Shown here: one piece after another, positions 11,201 through 22,824 of the stretch
Layout: each line of letters begins with the position of its first letter
Numbering within the stretch: the stretch's first letter is position 1
DNA from: Pyrrhoderma lamaoense
Taxonomy: Eukaryota > Basidiomycota > Agaricomycetes > Hymenochaetales > Hymenochaetaceae
NCBI GenBank assembly: GCA_002794735.1
Contig: NBAZ01000028.1
Span: 122,009-186,008, forward strand
Direction of reading: 5' to 3'
Length of the DNA stretch: 64,000 nucleotides
The notes under the pieces: model-generated
What the model was told of the DNA's origin: nothing
What the model saw: only the letters and a program-made list of their open reading frames with translations
Databases searched by the model: none
Position numbers and translations under genes: made by a program

Positions 11201-13355
11201 ATAAACAGCCCACCTGCGGCATTGCCCAAGGTCTTCATACTTTCATCCCATGGCCAGCTTGGGTCCTCTTTTATCCTGCCCCTTGATTTCAAGTCCCCAA
11301 GTTTGGTTTGGATGTACTTTAGGACATCACTCCTAGCGTTGTCTGACTCGTAGTCGAGATCTATGTGGCGTAGTCGTAGTCGCTCGAGTTCATTGGGTGA
11401 GGTAATGTCCTCCTCAGGCCTACTAGTGATGAGAAAGCGGTAGTTGAGGGGTAGCGTCTGCAGTTTCTCCTTTATCAGTCTGATATATGGTTCCCGCGTC
11501 TCTCTGCTTCCGCACTCGTCCAGAGCATCGAGAACGATGAGAATGTTACCATCTTCTTTTGAATTTGAGATGGCTTGAATAGGGTCGAATAGCAAGATCT
11601 CGAAAGCCCTCTCTGGTGTAGCAGAGGTTACTTCATTCGCATCAAGCTGAGAGTTGATAGCTTCGGCAGTTGCTTGGCATCGGCGAGCTAGATCGTATGC
11701 GATAGTACGGAAAATATATGCAGGATCGCTTTTGTCTCTCAAAAAGTACTGATGAGAACCGAGTTGGCCCTTCCTCTGATACTCCTCTGCAATTGTAGTG
11801 GCAATCGTACTCTTGCCTGTTCCAGCACGGCCAAGGATGAAGAAAACATTGGGTGCATTCGTATCTTTCACCCAATCCTTTATCTCCCTCAACACCTCGA
11901 CACGCGTTCCTTCCAGACAGATATGGCGGTCTGTTCTACCGTCATGCTTCGGTTGGAGTTTCTTTTCGAGTTCTACGAGTAATGTTTGTTCAGTATGTGT
12001 ACATAAAGATATATGCTAAACTAATTTTTTAAACTTACTTTCTTTGAGTGTCTCATTGATTCCAACCTGTGCTTCAACCCGAGTTTCGATAATATCCTGT
12101 CGGTTAAACGCTGATTCAAGATCATTCTTCAAGCTTCCAAATGTAGCTTCAAGATTCTCTATTGTAGCTTTCTTGTGTGCATGAAGGCACGGACTAACAA
12201 TATAGCGCAAATATGAGCAACGTAAGTTATACATGTACCTTTGCGTAACTCACAAATGAAATTCTTCCGTGCATAGTCTTGTATGAGATTACTACATCTA
12301 GTGATAAATGCAATAATGTTGGCGATAGTTAAACGCAAAGAATCAGATGGATTGTTGAAAACAGAAGTGTCTTTGATGACCAAGAATAATTCCATGAGAC
12401 TCTTCACGAGATCCCTGATCCGTTTATCGGTATTGATCTGAGTAGCGATAATCTGGAAGGACTAAGTATATAATAGTAAAAATGTGATGCTGTACGCGAA
12501 CTCACATTCAAGAATGCTGTTGTTATGGACCACGCTACTTTCAGATATGGGCTTGCCTGCCAAGAATCCAGTCAACATGGGAACTAATGCCGATAACCTT
12601 AAGGTTACTTACATCCGCTATGCTACCTCCAAAATCGACAAATGCAGTTATACTATAACCCAGTTCCACCAACGATTGGCATGCATTACTCTCTGCTACG
12701 CGCTTTGCCGTATCAAAAATTATGTTAACGTCCTCCGCAAGATCGTCGTGATAAGCGAATTGGATGTCAAGGAGGACTCGAGCAAGATTAATGAGAGTTA
12801 TCTCAGCACTCTTCGTTTCGTCGGATGATCGAAGGCGTAAGAAGATGGAGTGCTGTGATCTAGACTTTGATTGAAGGGAAATAGCAATATCTATTTCTCG
12901 TTTACAAGTGTTCAAATGAGTATAGATTCTACTAGAAACACACCTTCGTTGCTCTCGTCCTCAGCAAGCAGCTCACTCAGTAAACATTCTCCATATCCAA
13001 TACGCCTATCCCCGATAAAAGATTCCCTCTTCAACTCGATCGCGATTCTGGTTCCATTTTCCGAACACGTGCTAAGACATGAAGTGTAATCAGTTTTCAT
13101 ATCGATAATAGTACAACTATTTGTTAGACAAACATTGGGAAAGTCTCGTTCCACATAGGTGGTAGATCATTTACGGATCTCGTTCTGAAGCTCTGATCGC
13201 CATAGGTGATCTTGACGTATATATCTGACGCTCTTGCTTTGGCTGGTAAAGATATGTCGGAACGTGAAACTAGAAGGGGGAGGATAGTTAGGTAGTTGGT
13301 CAAGGATAGCTATAATACTCAAAAACGAACCTCGAAGGGTGTAGAATGAAGGCAT
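8228..13355 (-). CDS. Copy B: C2-NACHT-WD40 NLR-like receptor with one apparent frameshift
   Basis: This has the same nine-exon plan as copy A. The ATG at 13353-13355 (MPSFYTLR) heads the microexon. Exon 6 is 12254-12452, exon 7 12039-12193, exon 8 10486-11972 and exon 9 8228-10438. The NACHT has GRAGTGKST and NILIVLDALDECG, and all 14 WD40 repeats and the WLTG..WIPPDLR tail are open. The C2 is of the type-1 class (ARASDIYVKITYGDQ, CSENGTRIAIELKRESF), shared with D and G. Exon 7 is one base short relative to copies D and G at about 12171-12180. Read with the normal splice phase it gives VRAFMHTRKLQ and then a stop. Either this copy is recently broken, or one base was lost in the assembly. All other exons look functional. 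Confidence 0.82.
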
Positions 13356-14345
13356 GGTCAGGACATCAACTAAGACCTAAAGAGCAAGGAGGATGGGGAA
13401 CAAAAAAATTGAGGAGTATATGAGCAGGAGATGAAGTTTATACGAAGGGGTGCCTCATGATAGCCATGTGTTTGTCAGAACAACTTGTTGATGATAGTTA
13501 ATTATGTAAAAGGGAACGGAATTCAATAGTAAAACTACCCAAAAAACCCACAAGGAAGGACTGTGATATATCTGATGTGCATGTATGCAGCGAGAAATAA
13601 ATGTGGGGGATCTTGTGATCTCACTAGAAGTCGTACATCGCAGATACGAGGTTCATGCATGCCCGCTAAACTGAGTTACATCAAGCTTCTGAAATTCTCA
13701 TTTATCTAGACGCGCGTCAATAGTAGCAGAAGTAGAAGGCTTGAAGGTAGTTAAATGGATACCAGAGTACCTGATGTACAAGACCTGGCGTCTATCGCCT
13801 CTCCTCTCCTGCACTCACATTGACCTCAGTATATAAACCTAAAGTAGGGGCTCTGTATGAACAAACTGTTCTCTCTAGTTCTTCGACAGGTGTCAACCTA
13901 TTGAGATAGCTTGATCCATTTGTCATTTTGAAAAAGAATAAGAAGTGAAAATTATAAGGTATACCGCGTTGATAGTGGAAACAAGAGGAGTATTTAAGAG
14001 TACACTGGGATTCTGAAAGAAGTTTACTATTCAGTATAGTACAGTACGGTGGTCTAGTAAGAGTCAAATTGTCAGTATAAGTATATTTAAACCTAGTTAG
14101 TAAACAACTATTCGTCCTTACGCACGTATAGTACACTAATTGATGAGTCAAGTAAGAATGAGGAGTCCCGCGACTCTGAGTTTCTGACCCCTATTGGGTA
14201 ATTGACAAGTGTCTTGAAATTGGCGAGTAGGTGTTTCCCACTAGGTTTCAATAACTGTCATTTCTTGTATGTAATTTCGAAATTAGTAAGTACAGATTGA
14301 ATATACGAAAGGACACCAGGCACTAGTACATATGCGAAAGAATCC
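13356..14345. repeat. Upstream region of type-1 copies (shared by B, D, G)
   Basis: This region is homologous to 31226-32270 and, less well, 54671-55495. Shared blocks include cgaaggggtgcctca, caacttgttgatgatag, ggaaggactgtg, gaagtcgtaca, tctagacgcgcgtcaa and tgatgtacaagac. The gtgcctca..cttgttgatgatag segment about 100 bp upstream of the ATG resembles a variant of the module found before the other gene class. A minus-strand ORF (13792-14151) has a relative at 31670-31888 but is broken at 55.1 kb, so I do not call a gene. Confidence 0.5.
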
Positions 14346-14798
14346 TCAAATTCAGGCGAGAAAATATTCAAAAACCGTGTGTCGCCTATGGTAAGCTGTA
14401 CTTTAAAAGGTGATAAACGATGTAGAAGAAAGAATTTAAAGGTGTGATGCTTATACTTAAAAAGACGATGATACGAGACAGAAAGGAAGAGACATAAGAT
14501 AGTATTTTGGAGTTAAGTACACGTATACCTGAGCAACTAATCTATCTTCTTACCAAGCTCTCATGTTCCAGATACAAACTTTCTTATGAACACCTGAGAA
14601 CTCGTATGTCCCTCGGAAAATAAACTAATTGAAATAAGTTTGACTTTCGTAGTCTCAATGAAATAGCGATGCATATCAGTCATAGTCTATGTGCGTGATA
14701 GTGAGTGAATAGGATAAGTGTAGATAGACTAAGTATCTAATGGAATTGATATGTAATTAATAAAGATGACTATTGTTATAAGTTTTAAATTTGTATCA
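14346..14798. other. 3' spacer of fusion relic 2, no gene seen
   Basis: This is AT-rich, non-coding sequence related to 6290-6729, 33010-33457 and 49080-49535 (blocks agacataagatagta, cagtctatgtgcgtgata). Relative to the spacer between copies D and E, about 0.7 kb is missing where the type-1 upstream repeat meets this block. Confidence 0.5.
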
Positions 14799-15760
14799 CT
14801 AAGCAAGAGCAATATCTGAGGGAAAACAAGCAGTTCATTGATGACCTCGATAGAGTGAAGAATCCAAACTGGTCGAAAAGCGTGTATTCAGGGTGCGTGG
14901 ACCATATACGACTGAGCGACGGAGATCTGTGGAATCCACATGAGTAACTTCTTGTTTCTTCCAGTGAGCCATCCATTATCTTCAAGACGCCATTCTTCTG
15001 CTTCTGATTCGACATCTACTGATTGTAAATGGATTGCTCCATCTTCAGAGCTCGAAGCAAGTTTGATATGCTTATTTTCAGACGAAGAGAAGAATGCGAC
15101 ATAGTTGACTTTTGATGAAACACAGGATTGAAAGAAGAGAACGCCAGTCGACACATTCCATACACGGACAGTTTTGTCTCTTATACCGGACATTATTCAA
15201 TTTCCATCGGAGGAAAAGTGCACTGAATCAATTCTGACAGCATGGTGGTCTGTTCATGGAATAAACGCAGCTTGGCCAGTTTCACTGTTTTAAACTCCTA
15301 TCGTTTTATCTTTATATCCCGAGACAGCATATAACCCATCGTTGGAGTGAGTGATAGAGTAGACATGACCAGGATGTACATCAAAGGTAGAAAGTGGGTC
15401 ACCATTGGAAGCATTCCAACTACGAACAGTTTTATTGGCTGATCCAGAGTCAATCTTCCTTCCGTCGGGGGAATAAGAAACCGAGTAGACACCACCTTTG
15501 TTCCCAATGAAGGGTTTTGTTGCCAGCGAACCACTTTCGACATTCCTTACATAGATTGACTCGTCTCGAGAGCCCGAAGCAAGATGCTTACCACCAGGAG
15601 AAAATGCGATTCCGTGTCTGATCATTGTTCCTTCCCGAACATGATCAACGAAAAAATCTTGAGAAATCCCTTTTCATATCTTCGTCCCAATCAAGTGAGC
15701 CCTCGAATGTCGTCGTGTATTCACCAAGTGATAATGATTTAGTAATGATCCACTAGTAAT
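14799..15760 (-). pseudogene. NACHT::WD40 fusion relic 2
   Basis: This is the sister of the relic at 6730-7540. On the minus strand the NACHT remnant (TKSLSLGE to the FGKEQLSDT-equivalent region, here frameshifted) ends at about 15610. It is joined at the same point to WD40 repeat 10 (IAFSPGGKHLASGSRDESI). It keeps about one more WD repeat than relic 1, plus the GWLTGRNKKLLMWIP tail, and ends at a TAG near 14799. Frames shift again at about 15290 and 15195. Sharing the exact deletion junction means the deletion came before the segment was duplicated. Confidence 0.85.
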
Positions 15761-16416
15761 GTCAGGTATATTTCAGCATTGTCCATTTCTGGCTTTCTTT
15801 CATTATCATCTGTCCCATGTGCAAATGAATTAAGCAACCTTGATCTTGGACCACGCAGTAATCAAGGCACACAAATCAATGGATATAAAGCTCTCCTCAA
15901 GTAGTAGCAGTGAAGCGTAGAAAGCCCATAATAAGTTTCTAACACACTCTGAGAGGGCGAGTGAAGTTAGTGATAAAGAAAGAAAGCATGTAAAGAGGTT
16001 GATTAGATATATGAATAGTTATCTGAACTTTTCTTATGACGGGTAAAGATGTTGTGAGATGATAAAGAATGATTAGATTTATACGACCATGCATAGCGTC
16101 AGCTCATAGTATATCATCCAATCACTCGCGAGACGAGCTATAGACTACTCAGATTCGAGTTCTCCTGAGAAGTACTAATGCATAAGTGCGGACCAATTGA
16201 ATGACGAAAGGGCTAGTAGAGACACAAAGAGAAGGACATTGAGTGCAATCGTGGAAGAGGCTAATAGAAAGAGTACATGTATACATTAATATCATAATTA
16301 ATGCTATTCCTGTACTAAAACAAAAAAAAATGACGCAAGCACAAAAGTGTAGGTTAAGAAAACATGGTAAGATATAGATAATGATGCGGATAATCTCGTA
16401 AGATTAAGGAAGGATA
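15761..16416. repeat. Duplicated spacer between fusion relic 2 and copy C
   Basis: This is nearly identical to 7541-8227, including the cgagacgagctatagactac block, the gaaggacattgagtgcaatcg block, and the final acaaaagtgtaggttaagaa block next to the WD40 stop. Together with the relics and copies B and C it defines a duplicated unit of about 8 kb (relic + spacer + gene). No gene is seen. Confidence 0.6.
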
Positions 16417-19400
16417 TTATGAGATACATAGATCAGGAGAAGGAAAACAAGCAGTCCACTTGTCTCCTTGATTGTCTGAAAGATACAATTTTGTTGAAAA
16501 TCGTGTATTTAGAGTGCGTATGCACGGCCCATGGACCAGTGAATGACGAAGGTCTGGGGGAATCCATATCAGATATTTGCCGTTGTTTCCCGTTAGCCAG
16601 CCATCATCTTCCAGACGCCATTTCTTTTCTTCTTCCTCGATAGGTACAGAGCAAATGTGGATCGTTCCATCAAAGGAGCTTGAGGCAAATTTGATATGTT
16701 TATTGTCAAACGTAGGGAAGGCAGCGATAGAGTTGACATATGATGCAACACGAGCTTGAAAGAAGAGAATGCCCGTCGACACGTTCCATACGTAGATAGT
16801 CTTATCAGCAGAGACGGAGATTATCCACTTTCCATCGGGAGAAAAGCACACAGAGTTAACACTGTCCGTATGACCTGTTATTGGATCATACGCTGCTTGG
16901 CCGGTTTCAGCATTCCAGACTTGTATTGTTCTGTCATAAGGTGCAGTGACAACATACAAACCATCTGGAGAGTAAGCGACAGAGTTGACCTGATCAGAAT
17001 GACCTTGAAAAGTGTAAAGTAGACTGCGATTGGAAACATTCCAGATACGGACAGTTTGATCGTGTGATCCAGAGACAATCTTCTTTCCGTCAGGAGAATA
17101 ACAGACCTTGGAGACCCAGTCTGTATGGCCAGTGAATGGGCCTGCTTCTAACAAACCACTTTCGACGTCCCATATTCGGATTGACTTGTCTCGAGAGCCT
17201 GAAGCAAGATGCTTTCCATCAGGAGAAAAAGCGAGTGAGCGAACCCAGTCAGTGTGACCGTTGCATGTGATAAATTCATCGTCGATCATATTCCATATTT
17301 GTATCGACCTGTCATATGATCCCGAAGCGAAGTGATTTTCATCCGGTGAAAACGCGACTGAGGATACATCAGAAGAGTGTTTTGGAGGACCTTTTATAAA
17401 ATCTCCACTCTCTGTATTCCACACACGCACTTTATGATGTGTGTCATGGGACGAACCGGAGACAAGAAACTTTCCTGTTTTCGGTGAAATCGCAATCGCT
17501 CTGATTGCACGTGTTTGTCCCTTAAACTCCGATTCTGCAAGTGTCACACCTCCTTCAACGTCCCAGACCCGGACTGACCCACCTTCTGACCCAGAGGCGA
17601 AGTGCCTGCCGTCAGGTGCGAATGATACAGATGTAACAGGGTATGTATGACCTTCGAATCTTTTCGGAGGAGCATCGCTGTCTTCTGCATTCCACATTCT
17701 TACTATTTCATCATAAGATCCCGACAAAATGTGTTTGCCGTCACTAGAGAACGCAACCGAGAATACGTCGCCCATGCCGTCCTCAGAGAATGCTCGCAAA
17801 ACTCTGCCACTCGACACCTCCCATACACAAAAGGTCTCATCCCATGACCCTGAGACAATTCGCTCGCTGTTTGGAGAAAATGACAGGGAGTTGACCTTCC
17901 CTGAGTGGCCTTTGAATGGGTCGGAGATCATCTTTCTGCTTTCTACTTCCCAGACAATGATAGTTCCATCCCATGATCCTGACGCGAGGTAGCGCTTATT
18001 GGGCGAGAATACGACACATTCCACCTCACTTGAATGCTCTCTCAATGGCTCTCCGACTGGTGCACCACTCTCAGCATCCCACAGCCTAACAGTCATATCA
18101 TAAGAACCCGATGCTATATATCTCCCGTCTACAGAAAACGCGACAGAAGTAACTTCGTCTGAATGACCAACAAGTGGACCATAATAAGCACTCTCTCCAG
18201 TGACCGCATCCCATACCCGCACTGTCTTATCCCAAGACCCCGACGCAATATATCTTCCATCTCCAGAGTATGCAACACTCGTCACTATGTCCGAATGTCC
18301 TTGAAGTAGGCAGAGGAGCTGTTTGCCTCTCACCACATCCCATACCTCAATATCACCATTTGCTAATCCCGATGCAATTCGAAGACCATCAGATGAGTAT
18401 GAGATAGAATTGACCTCATCGCCAGCACCTATATACCTGGTACATGCCATTTTAGGCTTGTTTCCGACATACTCGACCCGTGTCAGTGATTTTGCCTGCT
18501 TAGCGTAGTGTTCAGCGACGATGGACTCCTCTCTCATTAACGGGAGGAATGACATATACAAATGGGGGATACTCTGGGAGATGGGCTCGATGAATCTGAG
18601 GAGATGAGCATGAGCATCTTGGAGAAATACAGATAGTTGTGCGTTCTTGTTCTATACAGATATTAGTTTGAGTCATGATTTGATCCAGAATCACTTACTC
18701 CTATCCAAGTGATGGCATTACCGAGCGATTGCGAAAGAAAATCGTACAACGAGCCTGTCAGGCTGAGGACCTCGACCCAATACAGTAACCGGTTGAACGC
18801 AAATGATTCGAGCTGTTTGCACAGTTCTTCTGAATAAGGGACCTCCCGCAGATGAGAAGCCCAATGACGACAGGCATATAGTAAAGAGGCAGAGATATTC
18901 TTTTTGACACGATCCTCAAGATCCTTCACGTTCTTATTCAACTTGTATGATGTCTGCAGCCCACAGATATTGAATCGAAGCCCCTCCATCAACTCGAAGC
19001 ATCGCAGCGAAATTTGCACCTTTTCTTTTTCTTCGTCAATAAACCACACCTTTTCACGAGTTTCCTTCGATATCAGGTAATCGTATAGGGAGGTATGGTA
19101 CAAGCAGACCGGCTGGCTAGGCTCGAACGCGACTATAGAATGTAGTGAATTGAGAATTCCCCGTGTCTTCCCATAATCGAGTCCTAACAAGTTGTTGATC
19201 TCCGTGTCTGATAGCTGCTCCTTCCCGAACATGACCAACGAAAATATTCTCGAGAAATCCCTCTTCATATCTTCGTCCCAACTAAGTGATTCCTCAAATG
19301 CCGTCGCGTACAATTCACCCAGTGATAAAGATTTGGTATTGACTAAACGCTTCAGCTCTCCTCCCATATTCCCTCTCTTACTCTCGATCAACCTCACAGC

Positions 19401-21507
19401 AGTTGAGGCCCATATGAACAGTCCACCTGCAGCACTGCCTAGTATATTCATATTCTCTTCCCATGGCCAGTCCGGCTCCACTACTATCCTACCAGTCTTC
19501 CTCAATCTCCCTAATTCAGTACTGAGGTACATAAGAATGTCTTTTTTGGCATCGTCTGAGGTGTGATCTAGCCAACTGTTGCGTATTCCCAGTTGTTCTA
19601 GCTCCAACGATGAAGCAATATCTTCTTCCGGTCGACTGGTGATAAGAAAACGGTAGTTGGGAGGCAATGTCTGCAGCTTTTCCTTGATTATTCTGATATA
19701 TGGTCCTCGGGACACCCTATTTCCACATTCGTCCAATGCGTCAAGAACAGTAAGAATGTTGGTCTTCATTTCTTCCTTCTTTGTCACCGCATGCAGTGGC
19801 TCGTACAATAAGACCTCGAATGCCTTATCTGGTGTAACCGACTCAAGATCGTTATCAACAAGTTGCGCTTTGATAGCCTCTGCAACAGCCTGGTCTTGTT
19901 TCGCTAGGCCATATGCAATAGTTCGGAAGATGAAAGCGGGATTGCTCCTTCCTCTCATGAAATATTGATGTGAGCCAAGTCGACTACCTCGACATGATTC
20001 GGCGACTGTCGTAGCAACTGTACTTTTGCCCGTACCAGCATGACCAAGAATAAAGAACACATTCGGCGTACTCTTATCTTGTACCCATCTCTCTACCTCT
20101 GCTAACAGCTCTGTCCGTGTCCCCTCCAAACATCTTCGACGCTCTCTCCCACCCTCATACTTCGGCCGCAGTTTATTTTCTAATTCTATAGCAGATCAGC
20201 TTATAAGTGGACGGTGATAGGTTTCCTAGATCTAAACATACCTTCTCTAAGTGCCCTTATTTCCGCCTCAATGACACCCTGCCTATCAAACGCCGCTATC
20301 AAATCTGTCTTCAAGCTGACTAAGCTAGTTTCAAGATCCTCTATTGCACCTTTCTTTTCCTGAAGGACTAATAGCATCATCCAATCAACACGTGAGGTAG
20401 CGCCCACAATCAAAAACTTACTTATGAATCTCTTCTGCAAATAACATTGGAGAAAGGTGCTGCATTGTGTAATGAACTCGAAAAGATTGGTGATGACCAA
20501 ACGTAAGGAATCAGATGGGTTGTTGAAAATGGAAGTATCTTTTATGACCGAGAATAATCCCATCAAATTTTTTACGAGTTCCTTAATCCGTTTATCGGTG
20601 TTGATTTGAGTAGCAATAATCTACGAGGGTTAAGTATATCGATATCAATGACGTTGTCCTTTGAGACTCACGTTCAGGAATGCGGTCGTTATGCACCACG
20701 TTAACTTCAGATAAGGGCTTGCCTACGATCAATCCAGTAAGTTTAAAGTAAGAACGGTAGAAGTCTGGAAATGCTCACGTCTGCTATACTGTTTCCGAAA
20801 TCGACGAAAGCAGTGATGGCATAACCCACTTCCACCAATGATTGGCACGCTTTGCTCTCTGCTACCCGCTTTGCCGTATCGAATATCGTATTGACGTCCT
20901 CTGCAAAGTGACCATGACTAGATGGATGGATGTCCAGGAGGGTGTGAGCGAGATTTAGGAGAGACAACTCTGCGTTCTTCATCTTGTCCGATGGTCGAAG
21001 ACATAAAAATATTGCATGTGATCCTGACTTTGATTGCATAGGAATGCAGACATCTATTTTGTTTCGATCAGCACTTGTATGAGACAATACTATAATTACT
21101 CTTACCTTCACCGTCCTCCCTTAGTATTTCTTCCAATGAACATTCCACACTTCCAATACTAGTATCCATCAAACCCTCCTTCATCAGCTTGACTGTGAAT
21201 TTATTCTCATTGTCCGAGCATGTACACGCACTTGTTCACAGTAAGTCATCTTTAGCTTCAAAATTTGAAATGAACGGGCGATTGTGTAGCGTACATTGGG
21301 AAAGTCTCATTCCACTCGGGCGGTAATCTATTGACAGAGCTGGTTCTACAGCTCTCATCTCCGTACGAGATCTTAACATATAGTTCTGGTACTTTTGATT
21401 TCCCAGGGATAGTTATGTCTGAGCGCGATACTAAAGGAGATAGTCAGTCAACTAATGACTATTTGAAGTACGCGAAACGAACCTCGAAGGGAGTAAAACT
21501 CTGACAT
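16417..21507 (-). CDS. Copy C: complete C2-NACHT-WD40 NLR-like receptor, 1,552 aa
   Basis: This is the best-supported complete copy. The exons are 21483-21507, 21295-21430, 21106-21230, 20779-21053, 20672-20722, 20422-20620, 20242-20367, 18699-20185 and 16417-18651. They sum to 4,659 nt in one frame; introns are 47-64 nt and all GT-AG. The order is a C2-like domain (SKVPELYVKISYGDE, LPPEWNET), a helical region with ASPYLKLTWCITTAFLN and INTDKRIKELVKNLM, and LENKLRPKY..CLEGTR. The NACHT has GHAGTGKST, LTVLDALDECG and RFLITSRPEED. Then come CFELMEGLRFNICGLQTSYKL, YACRHWASHL, a LQDAHAHLLRFIEPISQ linker, and 14 WD40 repeats (two seven-blade propellers if canonical). The tail is GWLTGNNGKYLIWIPPDLR. 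The start is set by the conserved microexon MSEFYSLR. It is a predicted intracellular sensor; its ligand is unknown. Confidence 0.93.
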
Positions 21508-21599
21508 GGCCCGTTCTCTGATCTGTTTTGAGTGAGAGGGGAAGATTTGGGAGTGCGAAAGGTAGAGAGTTGAATGAAGCCTTGAGAAAAGGAGAAGGT

Positions 21600-21770
21600 T
21601 GGGATATATTATATTAAATTTGCCTCAAGGTTGATTCGGTGGGAATCACCAGATGATAGTATTTATAGAGGAGCGAATTAGAGAGCTGTGATTTGGACCA
21701 CGCTGGATAGAATCAAACATGTGGAGGCTAAGCCAGTCCGAGAAGAGCTCAGGTGGTAAATACAGAAGTA
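21600..21770 (-). promoter_or_regulatory. Conserved upstream module of copy C
   Basis: This lies about 100-260 bp upstream of the copy C ATG. Its ordered blocks are ttgcctcaaggttgat, atcaccagatgatagtattta, gtgatttggaccac and ggctaagccagtccgag. They match the modules before copies E, F and H and two more copies farther upstream. On the minus strand an AT-rich TAAATACTATCA patch could serve as a core promoter. The role is inferred from position and repetition. Confidence 0.5.
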
Positions 21771-21999
21771 CAATCACTTCATCTACTACTTCAGCCTCCC
21801 AATGCTCAGCGAAACACAGATGCTCCATTTCCAGATTAGTTTGCGGAGTATCAGCCGTGAATGCGAGGTATTATGCAGCAGTGGCAACCTAATGCATATT
21901 ATCGGCCAGAAGTAAATCTATAAACAGCATGGATGATAGAAGACGCATGTACATGTACATGTTCTTGAGCGCGCAGGCGACAGTTGGGTTCTATAAAAT

Positions 22000-22170
22000 T
22001 GAACTTGCCTCAAGGCGAGTTCGATAGATACCACTGGCTGATAGTAAATATAGAAAACGGCACGGAAGGTACATGCATATAGCTGCGGTGATTTGGAATG
22101 AACAAAATCCAAGCATGCTGAGGCTAGACCATCATATGAAGGGCCTAGGTGATATATATTTTTAAGACGG
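22000..22170 (-). promoter_or_regulatory. Second copy of the upstream module
   Basis: This repeats the module order: ttgcctcaaggcgag, accactggctgatagta, gcggtgatttggaatgaaca, gaggctagaccatc. It sits about 0.5 kb upstream of copy C with no gene immediately behind it. It is probably left from a lost NLR copy, or is a duplicated promoter. Confidence 0.45.
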
Positions 22171-22544
22171 AAGCCCCATGGCTTGCTACTCGCACTCGGA
22201 ACCACAAAGTTCTCCAAGGTAGTCAAGATGGTATCATCCGAAAGTGAGGATATCCTATTCTTACACTCACGACATGCATACTAATAGCACACAAGAGTCT
22301 TATAGAAACAGTACGTCTATATTTTCGTTAGCATGGAGGCTGAAGGTCAGTGATTGGCTAGGAGCATCGGAGCTGATCCGTATATCATTGAATATTATCA
22401 AGTGATATACACGAAGTACAAGCTTCATGTATGCTTGCTAAGTTGACTTTAAACTTCTGAAACTGTATCTAACTGAATGCACGTAGCACGCCTTAGATCT
22501 AGCAATCTTGAAGATACTTGGTTATCAATCAGAGAATCCGACTT

Positions 22545-22670
22545 GCAAGAATCTGCATCTATTCACAGAGCTTGTTGTACAGCTCACACTTCCGAGGAAG
22601 ACTCTTACATATACATATAGATCCGAGGATATTGATTCATCGGGAGCAGCTATGTCCGATTGTGATATCA
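22545..22670 (-). pseudogene. Relic of the C2-domain second exon
   Basis: This is antisense of exon 2 of the family: ctattcacagagcttgttgt corresponds to the RTSSVN segment, and gggagcagctatgtccgattgtgatatc to the V-S-x-S-D start and acceptor. The frame is lost. It is paired with the upstream module at 22825-22920, giving the same relic-plus-module layout as 4335-4745. Confidence 0.5.
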
Positions 22671-22824
22671 AGAAAGAGAAAGAGGGGTCCAATCATTGAA
22701 CAAGGAACTAAATTAGTACTCAAAATAAGTTTTGAATGAATACTCTGGGTTGATTGAGTGGACTGGTGCTATTACAAGGTGCGGAGGTCAATCCTTGAGG
22801 AAAGGAGAATTGGGGTATGTAATA

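Noticed and set aside
13792..14151. Minus-strand ORF upstream of copy B with a relative at 31670-31888
   Set aside because: The shared text is explained by duplicated spacer DNA. The third homologous spacer (near 55.1 kb) has stops and frameshifts in it, so there is no evidence for a real small gene.
16417..18651. Regularly spaced repeats that could be mistaken for a CRISPR array or satellite
   Set aside because: The 120-130-bp periodicity is the WD40 coding repeat; units are translated, diverged and not separated by unique spacers.
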